NCBI GenBank assembly: GCA_011390275.1
Contig: JAABST010000030.1
Coordinates: 1-54,993 of the forward strand
From: Geitlerinema sp. S16
GTDB lineage: Bacteria > Cyanobacteriota > Cyanobacteriia > Cyanobacteriales > Geitlerinemataceae
Reading direction: 5' to 3'
DNA: 54,993 bases
Positions 1 to 7,904 of this stretch are shown piece after piece; position 1 is the stretch's first letter; every line of letters begins with the position of its first letter. A program made the position numbers and the translations under genes. Under the pieces are notes generated by a model. That model was not told the DNA's origin and did not search any database. It worked only from the letters and a program-made list of their open reading frames with translations.

Positions 1-1
1 A

Positions 2-118
2 CGCTACACCCAAGGCCAACTCGACGATCGCGAACCCTTTATCGACTGGGCAAACAACTACCAACACTACCTCGCCCTCCACGACGAACTCGCCAGCCGC
101 CTGAGCCATGTCGCCTAA
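2..118 (+). CDS. C-terminal end of a probable antitoxin (partial at window edge)
   Basis: An open frame enters from the left edge and stops with TAA at 116-118; 38 residues are visible. The tail contains GQLDD, then an FIDWA segment and a leucine-rich end. I recall this pattern (short acidic stretch, then a WA motif) in small antitoxins encoded just upstream of DUF6516/TumE toxins. The next gene starts inside this one (overlap 108-118), which is typical of translationally coupled toxin-antitoxin pairs. The N-terminus is outside the window, so the DNA-binding part cannot be checked. The role is inferred from position and the tail motif. Confidence 0.55.
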   Translation, partial: RYTQGQLDDREPFIDWANNYQHYLALHDELASRLSHVA

Positions 119-491
119 CCCCATCGATCGATATCTTCAGGCACTCCAAACCAACCTCGAAGCACGCCAAAATCTTGACATTGAGCAGTATCAAATCGTT
201 CGACTAACCGCCGATCGTGCCAACCTCAAGCTCCGAATCCGCACCCGCGATCGGCACTTGTTCTCGATTAGCGAAGCGATCGTCAACGATCGAGGAACAC
301 TAAAACGACTCGACTATCGCTACCACTTTCAAGATCGGGACAATTACCTAATCTTTCGCTACGACAACACACCACACTTTCCCAACCTGCCGAGCTTTCC
401 CCATCACAAACACCTCCCCGATCGTGTCATCGCCACACCCGCACCCGATTTACTCGATGTACTGGACGAAGCTTTGTCCGATCAATGGTGA
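108..491 (+). CDS. DUF6516 / TumE-like toxin of a toxin-antitoxin pair
   Basis: A 127-residue protein, the usual size for the family. The family signature is visible: a YHFQD segment, then FRYDN, then PHHKH at about residues 98-102, followed by an acidic C-terminal helix. Proteins of this type (DUF6516, TumE) are the toxin partners of small antitoxins. The ATG overlaps the end of the upstream gene by 11 bases, so the two are probably co-translated. A DUF4926 gene follows after 10 bases on the same strand. The biochemical activity of the family is not something I can read from the sequence. The family call is fairly secure; toxicity is inferred. Confidence 0.75.
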   Translation: MSPNPIDRYLQALQTNLEARQNLDIEQYQIVRLTADRANLKLRIRTRDRHLFSISEAIVNDRGTLKRLDYRYHFQDRDNYLIFRYDNTPHFPNLPSFPHHKHLPDRVIATPAPDLLDVLDEALSDQW

Positions 492-501
492 GTCACTCAC
501 C

Positions 502-741
502 ATGCAAATTCCCCACGATCTCGATCTCGTCGCCCTCACCGAAGACCACCCCACCACCCACTTTGAAACCGGAGAACCGATCGTCCTCCGCAAAGGCCAA
601 ATCGGAACCGTCGTCATGGAATACGACGATCGCGCCGTCGAAGTCGAATTTTCCAGTAACGACGGTGCAACCTTCGCCATGGAAACCCTGAACATCGATC
701 GGTTGTTGCTGCTTCACGACGAACTGCTCCAAACTGCCTAA
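502..741 (+). CDS. DUF4926 domain protein
   Basis: A 79-residue protein. The frame is open from further upstream, but ATG 502 gives the expected start (MQIPHDLDLVAL) and removes a non-homologous extension. It shows the DUF4926 layout: a DLVALTED opening, then GQIGTVVMEYDD, EVEFS and a final leucine-rich strand, which suggests a small SH3-like beta barrel. Members are often found next to toxin-antitoxin or DUF6883-type genes. Here it sits 10 bases behind the TumE-like toxin on the same strand, so it is probably in the same operon. Function unknown. Confidence 0.75.
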   Translation: MQIPHDLDLVALTEDHPTTHFETGEPIVLRKGQIGTVVMEYDDRAVEVEFSSNDGATFAMETLNIDRLLLLHDELLQTA

Positions 742-772
742 CACCCTCTACCAACTCATACGCAATAAGCCA

Positions 773-803
773 GACCTCAGAGGTTTCCAAAGCCTCAGAG
801 GTC
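773..803 (+). terminator. Hairpin closing the first TA operon
   Basis: An 11-bp stem with one mismatch (GACCTCAGAGG and CCTCAGAGGTC) and a 9-base loop lies between the DUF4926 gene and the next operon. There is no long T tract, so efficient intrinsic termination is uncertain. Each arm also contains the small palindrome CCTCAGAGG, so the element can be read as two direct copies or as one hairpin. Confidence 0.45.
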
Positions 804-838
804 TTACACCCCACGATCGACATCCTGACCCAAACACC

Positions 839-1024
839 ATGACCCCCACCGTCCAAACCCTCCTCCAAACCTTCGAGACCCTCCCCCCCGACGACCAATG
901 GACACTCATCGCCACCCTCCTGCAACGCACCCTTCATCTCGATTTCCCGCCCCTGACCGACGACGAACTCACCCACACCGCCGACGACCTCTTTTGTCTC
1001 TTTGACACCGAAGAACATGAGTAA
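839..1024 (+). CDS. MazE-like small antitoxin
   Basis: A 61-residue acidic protein. It has the pattern of cyanobacterial antitoxins encoded before MazF/PemK: an N-terminal LLQTFETLPP helix, a leucine-rich middle and the closing LTDDEL...ADDLF..LDTEE type segment. It would bind and neutralise the toxin and probably autoregulate the operon. The next frame (MazF remnant) starts at ATG 1017, overlapping its stop by 8 bases, the classic coupled arrangement. Because the partner toxin is broken, this antitoxin may now have no target. The family assignment is by recognition; the DNA-binding part is not obvious. Confidence 0.65.
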   Translation: MTPTVQTLLQTFETLPPDDQWTLIATLLQRTLHLDFPPLTDDELTHTADDLFCLFDTEEHE

Positions 1025-1301
1025 TAACCCCCAGCGCGGTGAACTCTGGCTCGTCGATCTCGGCTACGTTGCCAAAATTCGCCCCTGCCTCGTCTTGAAT
1101 ATCCCGATCGACGATCGCGATCGTGCCATCAGTACCATCATTCCCCACACCACCATGCAAATCAAAGACCTCACCATCGACGAATTCCGCCAACTCATCA
1201 AAACCTGCATCCGCGAAACCGTCGAAGAAATCATCGACGATCGCCTCGACGACGACCCCGACACCATCAACCCCCAACTGCGCGATCGCCTCCTGGCATA
1301 A
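1017..1301 (+). pseudogene. MazF/PemK toxin N-terminus fused to an unrelated antitoxin
   Basis: The frame encodes 94 residues starting at ATG 1017, which overlaps the antitoxin stop. Residues 1-46 are the start of a MazF/PemK endoribonuclease (QRGELWLVDLGYVAK, RPCLV, ending PHTT). The rest of the fold, about 60 residues with the remaining active-site and dimer elements, is missing. From Met47 (ATG 1155) the sequence changes to a cyanobacterial antitoxin opening: MQIKDLTIDEFRQLI, then ETVEEIIDD. The antitoxin portion carries its own ATG in frame, so a 48-residue product from 1155-1301 is also possible. The junction looks like a deletion that joined two TA loci. RNase activity is very unlikely. 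Confidence 0.7.
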
Positions 1302-1442
1302 CGTGATCGCAGACAGCGCGGCGAAACCCAAACCCTCAGCGCCCCCATCGAACCACACCCGCGCGAGTTCGATCGTATCCTGTTGTTTGTTGAAGTTTTG
1401 TTTGACTACACCCGGTCACAGACAAGCATCGTCTACACTTGA
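1302..1442 (+). pseudogene. In-frame continuation of the antitoxin past a stop codon
   Basis: After the TAA at 1299-1301 the same frame stays open for 46 codons to TGA 1440-1442. Its first residues, RDRRQRGETQTLSA, resemble the C-terminal part of cyanobacterial antitoxins that begin like the segment just upstream. A single CAA-to-TAA change would explain the stop. The later half (IEPHPREFDRILLF) is not recognisable and may be out of the original frame. Moderate confidence that this is decayed coding sequence. Confidence 0.4.
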
Positions 1443-1470
1443 TCGCTCGATTATGATCCGTCATGATCAC

Positions 1471-1476
1471 TATAAT
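1471..1476 (+). promoter_or_regulatory. Candidate -10 element upstream of ycf54
   Basis: A perfect TATAAT lies 74 bases before the ycf54 start, in the only stretch of this intergenic region that looks like a promoter. No good -35 hexamer is present 16-18 bases upstream, so an activator or another sigma contact would be needed. Low confidence. Confidence 0.3.
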
Positions 1477-1549
1477 TTGGGCAGACACCGTGATCGCCAG
1501 ATCCGCCGATCGCCCGATCCATCCATAAAAAACGTTCCAAAATCCGACG

Positions 1550-1879
1550 ATGACAACCTACTATTACGCCGCTGCTAGCCGCAAATTTTTGCTCGAAGAA
1601 GAGCCGCTCCAAGAAGTAATCGAAGAGCGCATTCGGAACTATAACGAACGCGAAAAAGTGATCGACTTTTGGATGATCGATCAGCCCGCCTTCCTCGAAG
1701 CCCCCGAATTCGCCACCGTCAAAGCCCAATGTCCCCAGCCCGCCGCCGCAATGGTGTCCACCGATCCGGTCTTCATCACCTGGTTTAAACTCCGCGTCGA
1801 GCATGTCATCACCGGTGAATTTGAAGCCCCCAGCGGGACGATCGCCGATCCGCTCGCCTCCCTCGTCACCACGGCATAA
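1550..1879 (+). CDS. ycf54: Ycf54 (DUF2488), Mg-protoporphyrin monomethyl ester cyclase partner
   Basis: A 109-residue protein matching Ycf54: opening MTTYYYAAAS, FLLEEEPLQEV, the KVIDFWMIDQPAFLEAP core, CPQPAAA, then STDPVFITWFKLR and GEFEAPS. Ycf54 (Slr1780 in Synechocystis) is needed for assembly or stability of the oxidative cyclase that makes the isocyclic ring of protochlorophyllide in chlorophyll synthesis. It is a soluble protein that associates with the cyclase at the membrane. Length and motifs are normal for the family. It stands alone between the TA cluster and a secreted protein gene. It is the clearest sign that the organism is photosynthetic. Confidence 0.95.
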   Translation: MTTYYYAAASRKFLLEEEPLQEVIEERIRNYNEREKVIDFWMIDQPAFLEAPEFATVKAQCPQPAAAMVSTDPVFITWFKLRVEHVITGEFEAPSGTIADPLASLVTTA

Positions 1880-1947
1880 AGTCCCCCTCGTCTAGACCGC
1901 CTGCGCTTCGTTCGTTCCCGTCCCATCGTCGCTTTACCCCCAAAACC

Positions 1948-2973
1948 ATGCGTCATCCAATCCTGCGCACCCTCTCGACCCTGTGCCGCACCCTTGGCAG
2001 TGCCGCGATCGTCAGTTGGATCGGGACGGGTGCAGCGATCGGCCAGACATCGGAGTATGCGGCCTGTCCCGCTCCCGCGCCGGGTGAATATCTCCTGCTG
2101 ACGATCGCCAATACAGAGCGCGATCGCGACAGCGCGATCGACGTGGTCAACGACCTCGATAATGGCTTGGCGACGCAGGTTTGTTCGTATCTGGGCGAAA
2201 CCGTCGTCCGCATTTCGGGCTTTGAAGAATCGAGCGAAGCCAGCGATCTCGCACGAAGCCTGACCAACGATCTCGGCCTATCAGCCTTTGTGACCCGGTT
2301 ACCCGAAGCGGAAACGGTTGCGGCAGAGCCACAATTTGAGCCGCGCCCCTACGGTGAAGCGCTCAATCTGCCGGACGTGCAGGTTGTGGACGCGCGACCC
2401 GCTCCCGGCAGTGAACCGGCGGCGACTCCGGGCGTCGCAGCGGAGGAAGGCGATGCCGACACAACGGCAGAGGCTGAGGACGACGATTTGCCGGTGTTCA
2501 CCCCGGCGGATATGCCACCGCCGCAGATTGAGGACAATGCCGACGTGCAGCCCGAGGCGCTGACCGCAAGCCCCGATCGCAACGCCGTTCAAACGCCAAG
2601 CCCCGTCACCAATGGCGATCGCGTACCGCCACCGACCGGTGTGCGAGTCACCGACTCCGGTTCGGCTCAAACTCGCCTCAATGACGACATGATCACGCCT
2701 GCATTCAATCCACAGCCGCTCGCAGACGGCTACGTCGTGCTCGTCGATTATTTCAACGATCCCAGCCTCGCCGATAATGTGGCAGCGATCACCGGTCAGG
2801 CCGTGGGTTTGGTGTCCTACGGTCAGCGCCCGTTTTTGATGGCCGATTTTAGTAAAGATGAAAATGAGGCCAATGCGACGCTTGATGCGTTGAGCGAAGC
2901 GGGACTCTGGCCGATGCTGGTCGATAGTCGCCGCGCAATTTTGCTGACGCCGCGTGTGCGTCTCGATCGCTAA
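1948..2973 (+). CDS. Secreted protein with two SPOR-like repeats
   Basis: A 341-residue protein. Residues 1-33 form a signal peptide (arginines, a hydrophobic stretch, probable cleavage after AIG). Two related alpha/beta domains, about residues 47-123 and 260-338, share the plan of a YLLL or YVVLVDY strand, an asparagine/aspartate-rich turn, a glycine strand and a final helix. This resembles SPOR-type peptidoglycan-binding folds but is not a secure hit. The central 130 residues are rich in Pro, Glu, Asp and Ala, a disordered linker. It precedes the penicillin-binding protein gene by 132 bases on the same strand, which fits a periplasmic, wall-associated job. Exact function unknown. Confidence 0.75.
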   Translation: MRHPILRTLSTLCRTLGSAAIVSWIGTGAAIGQTSEYAACPAPAPGEYLLLTIANTERDRDSAIDVVNDLDNGLATQVCSYLGETVVRISGFEESSEASDLARSLTNDLGLSAFVTRLPEAETVAAEPQFEPRPYGEALNLPDVQVVDARPAPGSEPAATPGVAAEEGDADTTAEAEDDDLPVFTPADMPPPQIEDNADVQPEALTASPDRNAVQTPSPVTNGDRVPPPTGVRVTDSGSAQTRLNDDMITPAFNPQPLADGYVVLVDYFNDPSLADNVAAITGQAVGLVSYGQRPFLMADFSKDENEANATLDALSEAGLWPMLVDSRRAILLTPRVRLDR

Positions 2974-3105
2974 ACTGATCGTCTTCTGCGTTTCCTCAGT
3001 TTGGCGATGTAGAGCGTCTCGTCAAAATTCCGTAAACCTTTCCGTTAAACTCGGATTGAATTACCGCGATACTCCGTCGATCGCGAGTTTGCGTTGAGGC
3101 AGTGC

Positions 3106-5400
3106 ATGAACGTCCCCCCCGATCCAAAATCTCCCCGTCCCTCCTCACCGACAGGAGCCTCCTCTCCCCCCAATCCGCCATTAGGCACACAGCCGCCCCG
3201 AACGCTGCTCGGCACGGTGATGAAGGTGGCGGAAAAAATCGGCTTTGTGCCACCGGATCTGAAAGAGAAGGTGCGCGTCCCGAAGCTGCGGATTACGGAA
3301 GGAAATCGCGAGCCGTGGGAATTTGATCTGATTGGTGAGCGCTATTTGCTCGGACGATCGTCGAGCTGCGAAATTAAGGTTAATTCCAGCATCGCCAGCA
3401 AAGAACATCTATCGATTTCGCGCAACAGCCACGATCGGCGATCGCCCTTCGTGATCAAAGATCGCAAATCCACCAACGGACTCTATCGCGGCAAGCAGCG
3501 CATCGAGCGCATCGAACTCAAACACGGCGATACCCTCACCCTAGGGCCTGCTGCCCTGGCGGACGGCGTAACGCTTGAATTTGTCGATCCGCCGCCGATT
3601 TACGTCCAGTTTTTTCAATATAGTCTCTACGGCGTGACGGGCATTTCGGCCTTGCTGGCGTTATTTATTTTGGTGGAATGGCAGAAATTCCAGGTGCGCC
3701 CGCTGCCCCCGTCCACGATCGGCCCAGTGGTGATTTACGATCGCAACAACAAGCCCCTCCGCGAGCCTTACAGCACCACCCACATCGAACACGAAACCCT
3801 GACGGAGTTTGGCTCCTATCTGCCGAAAGCCGTCGTATCGTCCGAAGATACCCGCTTTAACTGGCATTTGGGCATCGATCCGCTGGGGATTGCCCGCGCG
3901 ATCGTCACCAACCTGCGCGGTGGCGGCATTCGTGAAGGGGCGAGTACGATTACGCAGCAGGTAGCGCGAAGTCTGTATCGGGACTATGTCGGGACAGAGG
4001 ATTCGGCAGGGCGCAAGATTCGCGAGGCGATCGTGGCGCTGAAGCTGGAGATGTTTTACAGCAAGGATCAGATCCTGATGCTGTATCTCAATCGCGTGTT
4101 TTTGGGTATCGATCTGTTTGGCTTTGAAGACGCCGCCCAGTTCTATTTTGGCAAAGCGGCCAAAGATCTCGACCTCTCCGAAGCGGCCACCCTGGTCGGC
4201 ATCCTGCCCGCACCGAATAGCCTCAACCCGATCGACAGCTACAGCGACGCGCTGGAATATCGCAACCGCGTCATCGCCCGGATGCGAGCCAAGGGCTACG
4301 TGAACCAAGACGAAGCCGATCGCGCCCGGCGATCGCGCGTCGAAATCAACCCCCGCGCCAAGAAAATCCTCGAAGACACCATCGCGCCCTATTTCTACAA
4401 TCAAATCTTCCTGGAAATGGAAGAGCTACTCGGCTCACAATTTGCCCGCGAAGGCAATCTAATCGTCGAAACGGGTCTCGATCCCAATATGCAGATCGCG
4501 ATGGAGGCGACCCTAGAACAGGGACTCGCCGCGAATGGAAATGTCTCCCAAGGGGCGATGGTCACGCTGGATTTTCGCAACGGTGAAACCCTAGCCATGG
4601 TCGGCGGGTCGGACTACGGTGAAAGCCAGTTTAACCGCGCAACCCAAGCCTTACGCCAGCCCGGATCAACGTTCAAAATCTTTGGCTACGCCGCTGCCCT
4701 GGAACAGGGAATTCCGGCCAGTACGGCCTACTCTTGCGATGGTCTTGACTGGAAAGGACAGTTTTTTGAGGGGTGTCAGCGCAGTGGTGGCGCAGTGGAT
4801 ATGTACACCGGTTTGGCGCAGTCGGAAAACGTGGTAGCGCTGCGAGTCGCCCAGGAGGCGAGCCTCGGTAAAGTTGTTCGTCTGGCGAAAGATCTGGGGA
4901 TTACGTCGGAACTCGATCCGGTTCCCGGTTTGATTTTGGGTCAAAGTGAAACGACGTTATTTGAGATGACGGGCGCTTACGGCGCGATCGCCAATCGTGG
5001 TCAGTGGGCACGTCCGCATCTGATTCGGCGCATTCTTGACAGTGGCGACTGTGTCGATCGCAATGATCCGAGTAGTTGCCGGGTGGTCTACGATTTTGCG
5101 ACGGAGTCGGGCGCGTTGGCCGAGGTGTTGTCGGTCAATACGGCGATGACGCTGACGGACATGTTGCGGGCTGGGGTTGCGGGCGGTACGGGAAGTGCAG
5201 CGGCGATCGGCCTGGGTGAAGCGGGCAAGACCGGAACGACGAATGATGCAGTCGATCTGTTGTTCATTGGCTATGTGCCGGATCGCTCGATCGTGACCGG
5301 GGTTTGGCTCGGCAACGATGACAATGCACCCACCGGCAGTAGTAGCGGTCTAGCAGCGTCGCTCTGGGCAGATTACACGCGCAAACTCGTCGGGCGTTAG
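3106..5400 (+). CDS. FHA-domain class A penicillin-binding protein (PBP1-type)
   Basis: A 764-residue bifunctional peptidoglycan synthase. The frame is open from a TTG at 3094, but ATG 3106 is the better start. Order: Pro-rich N-terminus; FHA domain at about 75-145 (LGRSSSCEIKV, SKEHLSISR, KSTNGLY); one membrane helix at about 172-192; GT51 transglycosylase with catalytic Glu in EDTRFNWHLG (E247); transpeptidase with STFK (S521), SEN (573-575) and KTGT (708 on). All key catalytic residues are present. It polymerises and cross-links peptidoglycan outside the membrane. The cytoplasmic FHA domain should bind phosphothreonine, suggesting control by Ser/Thr kinases. FHA-PBP fusions are known in cyanobacteria. 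Confidence 0.93.
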   Translation: MNVPPDPKSPRPSSPTGASSPPNPPLGTQPPRTLLGTVMKVAEKIGFVPPDLKEKVRVPKLRITEGNREPWEFDLIGERYLLGRSSSCEIKVNSSIASKEHLSISRNSHDRRSPFVIKDRKSTNGLYRGKQRIERIELKHGDTLTLGPAALADGVTLEFVDPPPIYVQFFQYSLYGVTGISALLALFILVEWQKFQVRPLPPSTIGPVVIYDRNNKPLREPYSTTHIEHETLTEFGSYLPKAVVSSEDTRFNWHLGIDPLGIARAIVTNLRGGGIREGASTITQQVARSLYRDYVGTEDSAGRKIREAIVALKLEMFYSKDQILMLYLNRVFLGIDLFGFEDAAQFYFGKAAKDLDLSEAATLVGILPAPNSLNPIDSYSDALEYRNRVIARMRAKGYVNQDEADRARRSRVEINPRAKKILEDTIAPYFYNQIFLEMEELLGSQFAREGNLIVETGLDPNMQIAMEATLEQGLAANGNVSQGAMVTLDFRNGETLAMVGGSDYGESQFNRATQALRQPGSTFKIFGYAAALEQGIPASTAYSCDGLDWKGQFFEGCQRSGGAVDMYTGLAQSENVVALRVAQEASLGKVVRLAKDLGITSELDPVPGLILGQSETTLFEMTGAYGAIANRGQWARPHLIRRILDSGDCVDRNDPSSCRVVYDFATESGALAEVLSVNTAMTLTDMLRAGVAGGTGSAAAIGLGEAGKTGTTNDAVDLLFIGYVPDRSIVTGVWLGNDDNAPTGSSSGLAASLWADYTRKLVGR

Positions 5401-5432
5401 TACTCCGTACAGCGCCATCATCCCCAACGAAA

Positions 5433-5466
5433 AAACCGCCGATGTTCCAAAGAACACCGGCGGTTT
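5433..5466. terminator. Bidirectional intrinsic terminator between the PBP and cyclophilin genes
   Basis: A 14-bp stem with one non-canonical pair (AAACCGCCGATGTT and AACACCGGCGGTTT) has a 6-base loop. Six A residues at 5430-5435 precede and overlap it, giving a T tract for leftward transcripts. The convergent genes on either side make this a shared terminator. Confidence 0.8.
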
Positions 5467-5516
5467 ACCCTTCTTGCACGAAATCTGGTTCTGCCTGGGA
5501 ACAAAAAAACGCCTAT

Positions 5517-5548
5517 GAGCACTGAGCGGAGTCGAAGTGCGGTGTTCA
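5517..5548. repeat. Dispersed hairpin repeat, copy 1 (GCACT stem)
   Basis: The core TGAGCGGAGTCGA is flanked by GCAC and AGTGC arms that can pair. Copy 3 at 40093-40124 is identical over the first 27 bases and differs at one base after that. Copy 2 at 33518-33537 has the same core with a different stem. It lies in the PBP-cyclophilin intergenic region. Confidence 0.75.
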
Positions 5549-5593
5549 TCTAGAGCGACATTTAAGTCTATACATAACCGGATTTGGTATCAG

Positions 5594-6712
5594 CTATGCA
5601 TCCTTGCCTGGAACGAAATACTCCAGACCATCAATCACACGCGCGTTAACAATCTTGTCGCCTTTTTTTAGTTGAGACAGCACGGCTTCACCACCATTCT
5701 TGACATAACCAAAAACACTATAGCGACCATCCAGCAAATTCAATCCCGGCGGCGTTAGCTCGGGTTCAAATAAGAAGAAAAAGAATTGCGACGAGGCCGT
5801 ATTCGGATCATCATCTCGGTGCGCCATCGCCACCGTACCGTAAGCCGAGAATGGCAATGCAGGCGACTCACGATAGAGACCAACCTCTTCCAAGGTTGCA
5901 CCATAAACCGGCTCTGGCTCGCTCGTTACCTTAATTTCCAGGGGGATCGTGCGCTCTTCACCCGTGGTCGGATCGATAAATCCATCGTCTGAACCCGGCG
6001 GGTCGCCCGCCTGAACCACATAGGATTCTTCCGCGCGATTAACCTCCGTTCCCGCGTAAAATCCGCGCTGCACGAGGTCTATGAAATTACCCGCCGTAAT
6101 CGGTGCATTGAAGCCGTCGAGAATGAGTTCAATGCTGCCTTTTTCGGTCTCTAGTTCTACCGTGGCACGACCTTTGAGCTGTGGCCGATCGGCGTATTCT
6201 GCCGGAATCTCAAACGGAAATTCACCGACCATTAGCGCTTCGAGATCGCCGATCGTATTCAATATCACCCGACGCTGCGCCCAAATCGTGTCGCGATCGC
6301 GAGCCTCGATCGCCGCCTCTACCGCTGCGACATTTTCCTTTAGAGCATCGATAATCGCGATCGCCTTGTCCCGGTGATCCGCCGAAATATCCGCGAGCAG
6401 CTCATCACGCTTAATCGTCAGCGTATTTTTCGCCGTTCTGATATCGCTAGACACCGCTGGCCAGCGTTGCCCACCGCGTAGATCCTGCGACATCACCTCG
6501 ATCGCCTGCTGCATCCGGCGTACCGGCGCATTGTCGATCGGCAAAGCATACTGCAAAATCGCATTTGAATCCGTGACGGCATTGCCGACCGGCATCCGAC
6601 TTTCCCGATAGTTATCCGAATCGCCAAACCACGCCCCACTCAGGCCGATCGATAGCGACATGAGGAGAGCCGCGATCGGCACAATTTTTAACCAGCGTCC
6701 TAATGTGTTCAT
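5594..6712 (-). CDS. TLP40/CYP38-like lumenal cyclophilin
   Basis: A 372-residue exported peptidyl-prolyl isomerase. Residues 1-28 are a signal peptide. Residues about 55-165 form a helical, PsbQ-like region. Residues about 183-365 form a cyclophilin domain with GSIELILDG, GNFIDLVQRGFY, the VVQAGDP segment and SQFFFF. This order is that of plant TLP40/CYP38 and cyanobacterial Sll0408, involved in photosystem II assembly in the thylakoid lumen. The usual arginine of the cyclophilin active site (FHR) is replaced around NRAEESYVVQ, as is common in this subfamily, so isomerase activity may be weak. The gene is monocistronic, transcribed leftward into the terminator at 5433-5466. Confidence 0.9.
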   Translation of the reverse strand: MNTLGRWLKIVPIAALLMSLSIGLSGAWFGDSDNYRESRMPVGNAVTDSNAILQYALPIDNAPVRRMQQAIEVMSQDLRGGQRWPAVSSDIRTAKNTLTIKRDELLADISADHRDKAIAIIDALKENVAAVEAAIEARDRDTIWAQRRVILNTIGDLEALMVGEFPFEIPAEYADRPQLKGRATVELETEKGSIELILDGFNAPITAGNFIDLVQRGFYAGTEVNRAEESYVVQAGDPPGSDDGFIDPTTGEERTIPLEIKVTSEPEPVYGATLEEVGLYRESPALPFSAYGTVAMAHRDDDPNTASSQFFFFLFEPELTPPGLNLLDGRYSVFGYVKNGGEAVLSQLKKGDKIVNARVIDGLEYFVPGKDA

Positions 6713-6904
6713 GCTTTCCTTCCTACTAGATCCGAGCGGGGATCGCCCGTAATTCCGTCGCTAGCACTTGCAACTAATAAATAATGAATGAATATCCGCG
6801 CTTGCAACCATACTGCCATAGGCCGGTCTTTCCAAGACTGTCCGCGATCAATTCCGCCCCGGATTGTCCGTTAATTCAACACTTCCAACCCGAGTCTTGA
6901 CCTT

Positions 6905-7447
6905 ATGCCGACACCTGTACCGATCGCGATCGCCCTTGGCAGTAATCTCAGCAGTCATGTCGGCTCACCGCAAGACATACTCGCCGCTGCGATCGCTCGC
7001 CTGAGAGAACACCCCCAGCTCGATCAGCTCACGGTTTCTTCCTGGTATCGCACCGCCCCAATCGGCCCAGCCCAGCCGGACTACATCAACGGCTGCGCGA
7101 TCGCCACCGTCCCCGACCACCTCAGCCCCCTTGTTTTTTTAGCGCAACTCCAGCAAATCGAACTCGACTACGGACGCGTCCGCAAGGAACACTGGGGCGC
7201 ACGCACCCTCGATCTCGACCTGATTCTCTGGGGCGATCGCACCATCGAGACACCCGCCCTAACCGTACCGCATCGCCACTTTCGCGATCGTACCTTTGTC
7301 CTCGTCCCCCTTGCTGAAATCGCCCCCCACTGGCGCGATCCCCACACCCGATTGACGATCGCCACCCTCGCCGATCGCTGTCCCGACACCGCGATCGTTC
7401 AAGCCTCGAAGCTTCAACCCACAACCGATCGCAAAACGGAACCATAA
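6905..7447 (+). CDS. folK: 2-amino-4-hydroxy-6-hydroxymethyldihydropteridine diphosphokinase
   Basis: A 180-residue folate-pathway enzyme. It transfers pyrophosphate from ATP to 6-hydroxymethyl-dihydropterin, making the substrate for dihydropteroate synthase. Hallmarks are IALGSNLSSHVG near the N-terminus, SSWYRTAPIGPAQPDYINGC, the catalytic RTLDLDLILWGD (two metal-binding aspartates) and PHRHFRDRTFVLVPLAEIAP. Length is typical; the final 25 residues are a non-conserved extension. It is cytoplasmic. It starts about 190 bases from the divergent cyclophilin gene and has no close downstream partner. Confidence 0.95.
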   Translation: MPTPVPIAIALGSNLSSHVGSPQDILAAAIARLREHPQLDQLTVSSWYRTAPIGPAQPDYINGCAIATVPDHLSPLVFLAQLQQIELDYGRVRKEHWGARTLDLDLILWGDRTIETPALTVPHRHFRDRTFVLVPLAEIAPHWRDPHTRLTIATLADRCPDTAIVQASKLQPTTDRKTEP

Positions 7448-7904
7448 ATTACGCTACAAATCTTCAAATAGCTTCGATCGAAAGGCTTATAAAACACGTT
7501 GTTGGCACACGAAAATTCAGTGTAAAACTGGCTTAAATTGGTCACGTACTTACGTGTAAATACGTGTTTATTTCGTATGAAAAGCAATTAAAATAAAGAT
7601 CTGCGCTCTATTGAAATTAAAGTTAATCATAAATCAAGTCTTCACTCTCAAGAACTTATTTTAAATACGCAGATATTGCAATTATGTTCAAATTAATCCC
7701 TAAGCATTAAGCTAGTTGTCTATTCATGAATAAACAGGGAAAATACGTAAAATAGAAGTCTGGACATGATACGTTCAGAGGTAAGGATAAATCTGATGCT
7801 TGGGGCGAAAGTCATTCTCTTGCTTAGACGTAATCGTTTTTAAGCAACGGCTAAATGCTATTGGCGATGTCAGAAAAGATGTCCCATCTTCTGGAGAATA
7901 TGTC
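7448..7904. other. AT-rich intergenic region upstream of the pentapeptide gene
   Basis: The 457 bases are clearly more AT-rich than the surrounding genes and lack HIP1. They include a tandem decamer (TACGTGTAAA, TACGTGTTTA at 7551-7570) and several A/T runs. No gene is supported: the frame that opens at a TTG 7800 joins the pentapeptide gene but lacks repeat structure before ATG 7905. Probably a long promoter and leader. Confidence 0.5.

Noticed and set aside
3661..4404. Leftward 247-codon frame inside the PBP gene
   Set aside because: It lies wholly inside a gene with all its catalytic motifs, and is a by-product of high-GC codon use.
7800..7904. Upstream extension of the pentapeptide gene from TTG 7800
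   Set aside because: No repeat structure; ATG 7905 has a better ribosome-binding site and the repeats start right after it.
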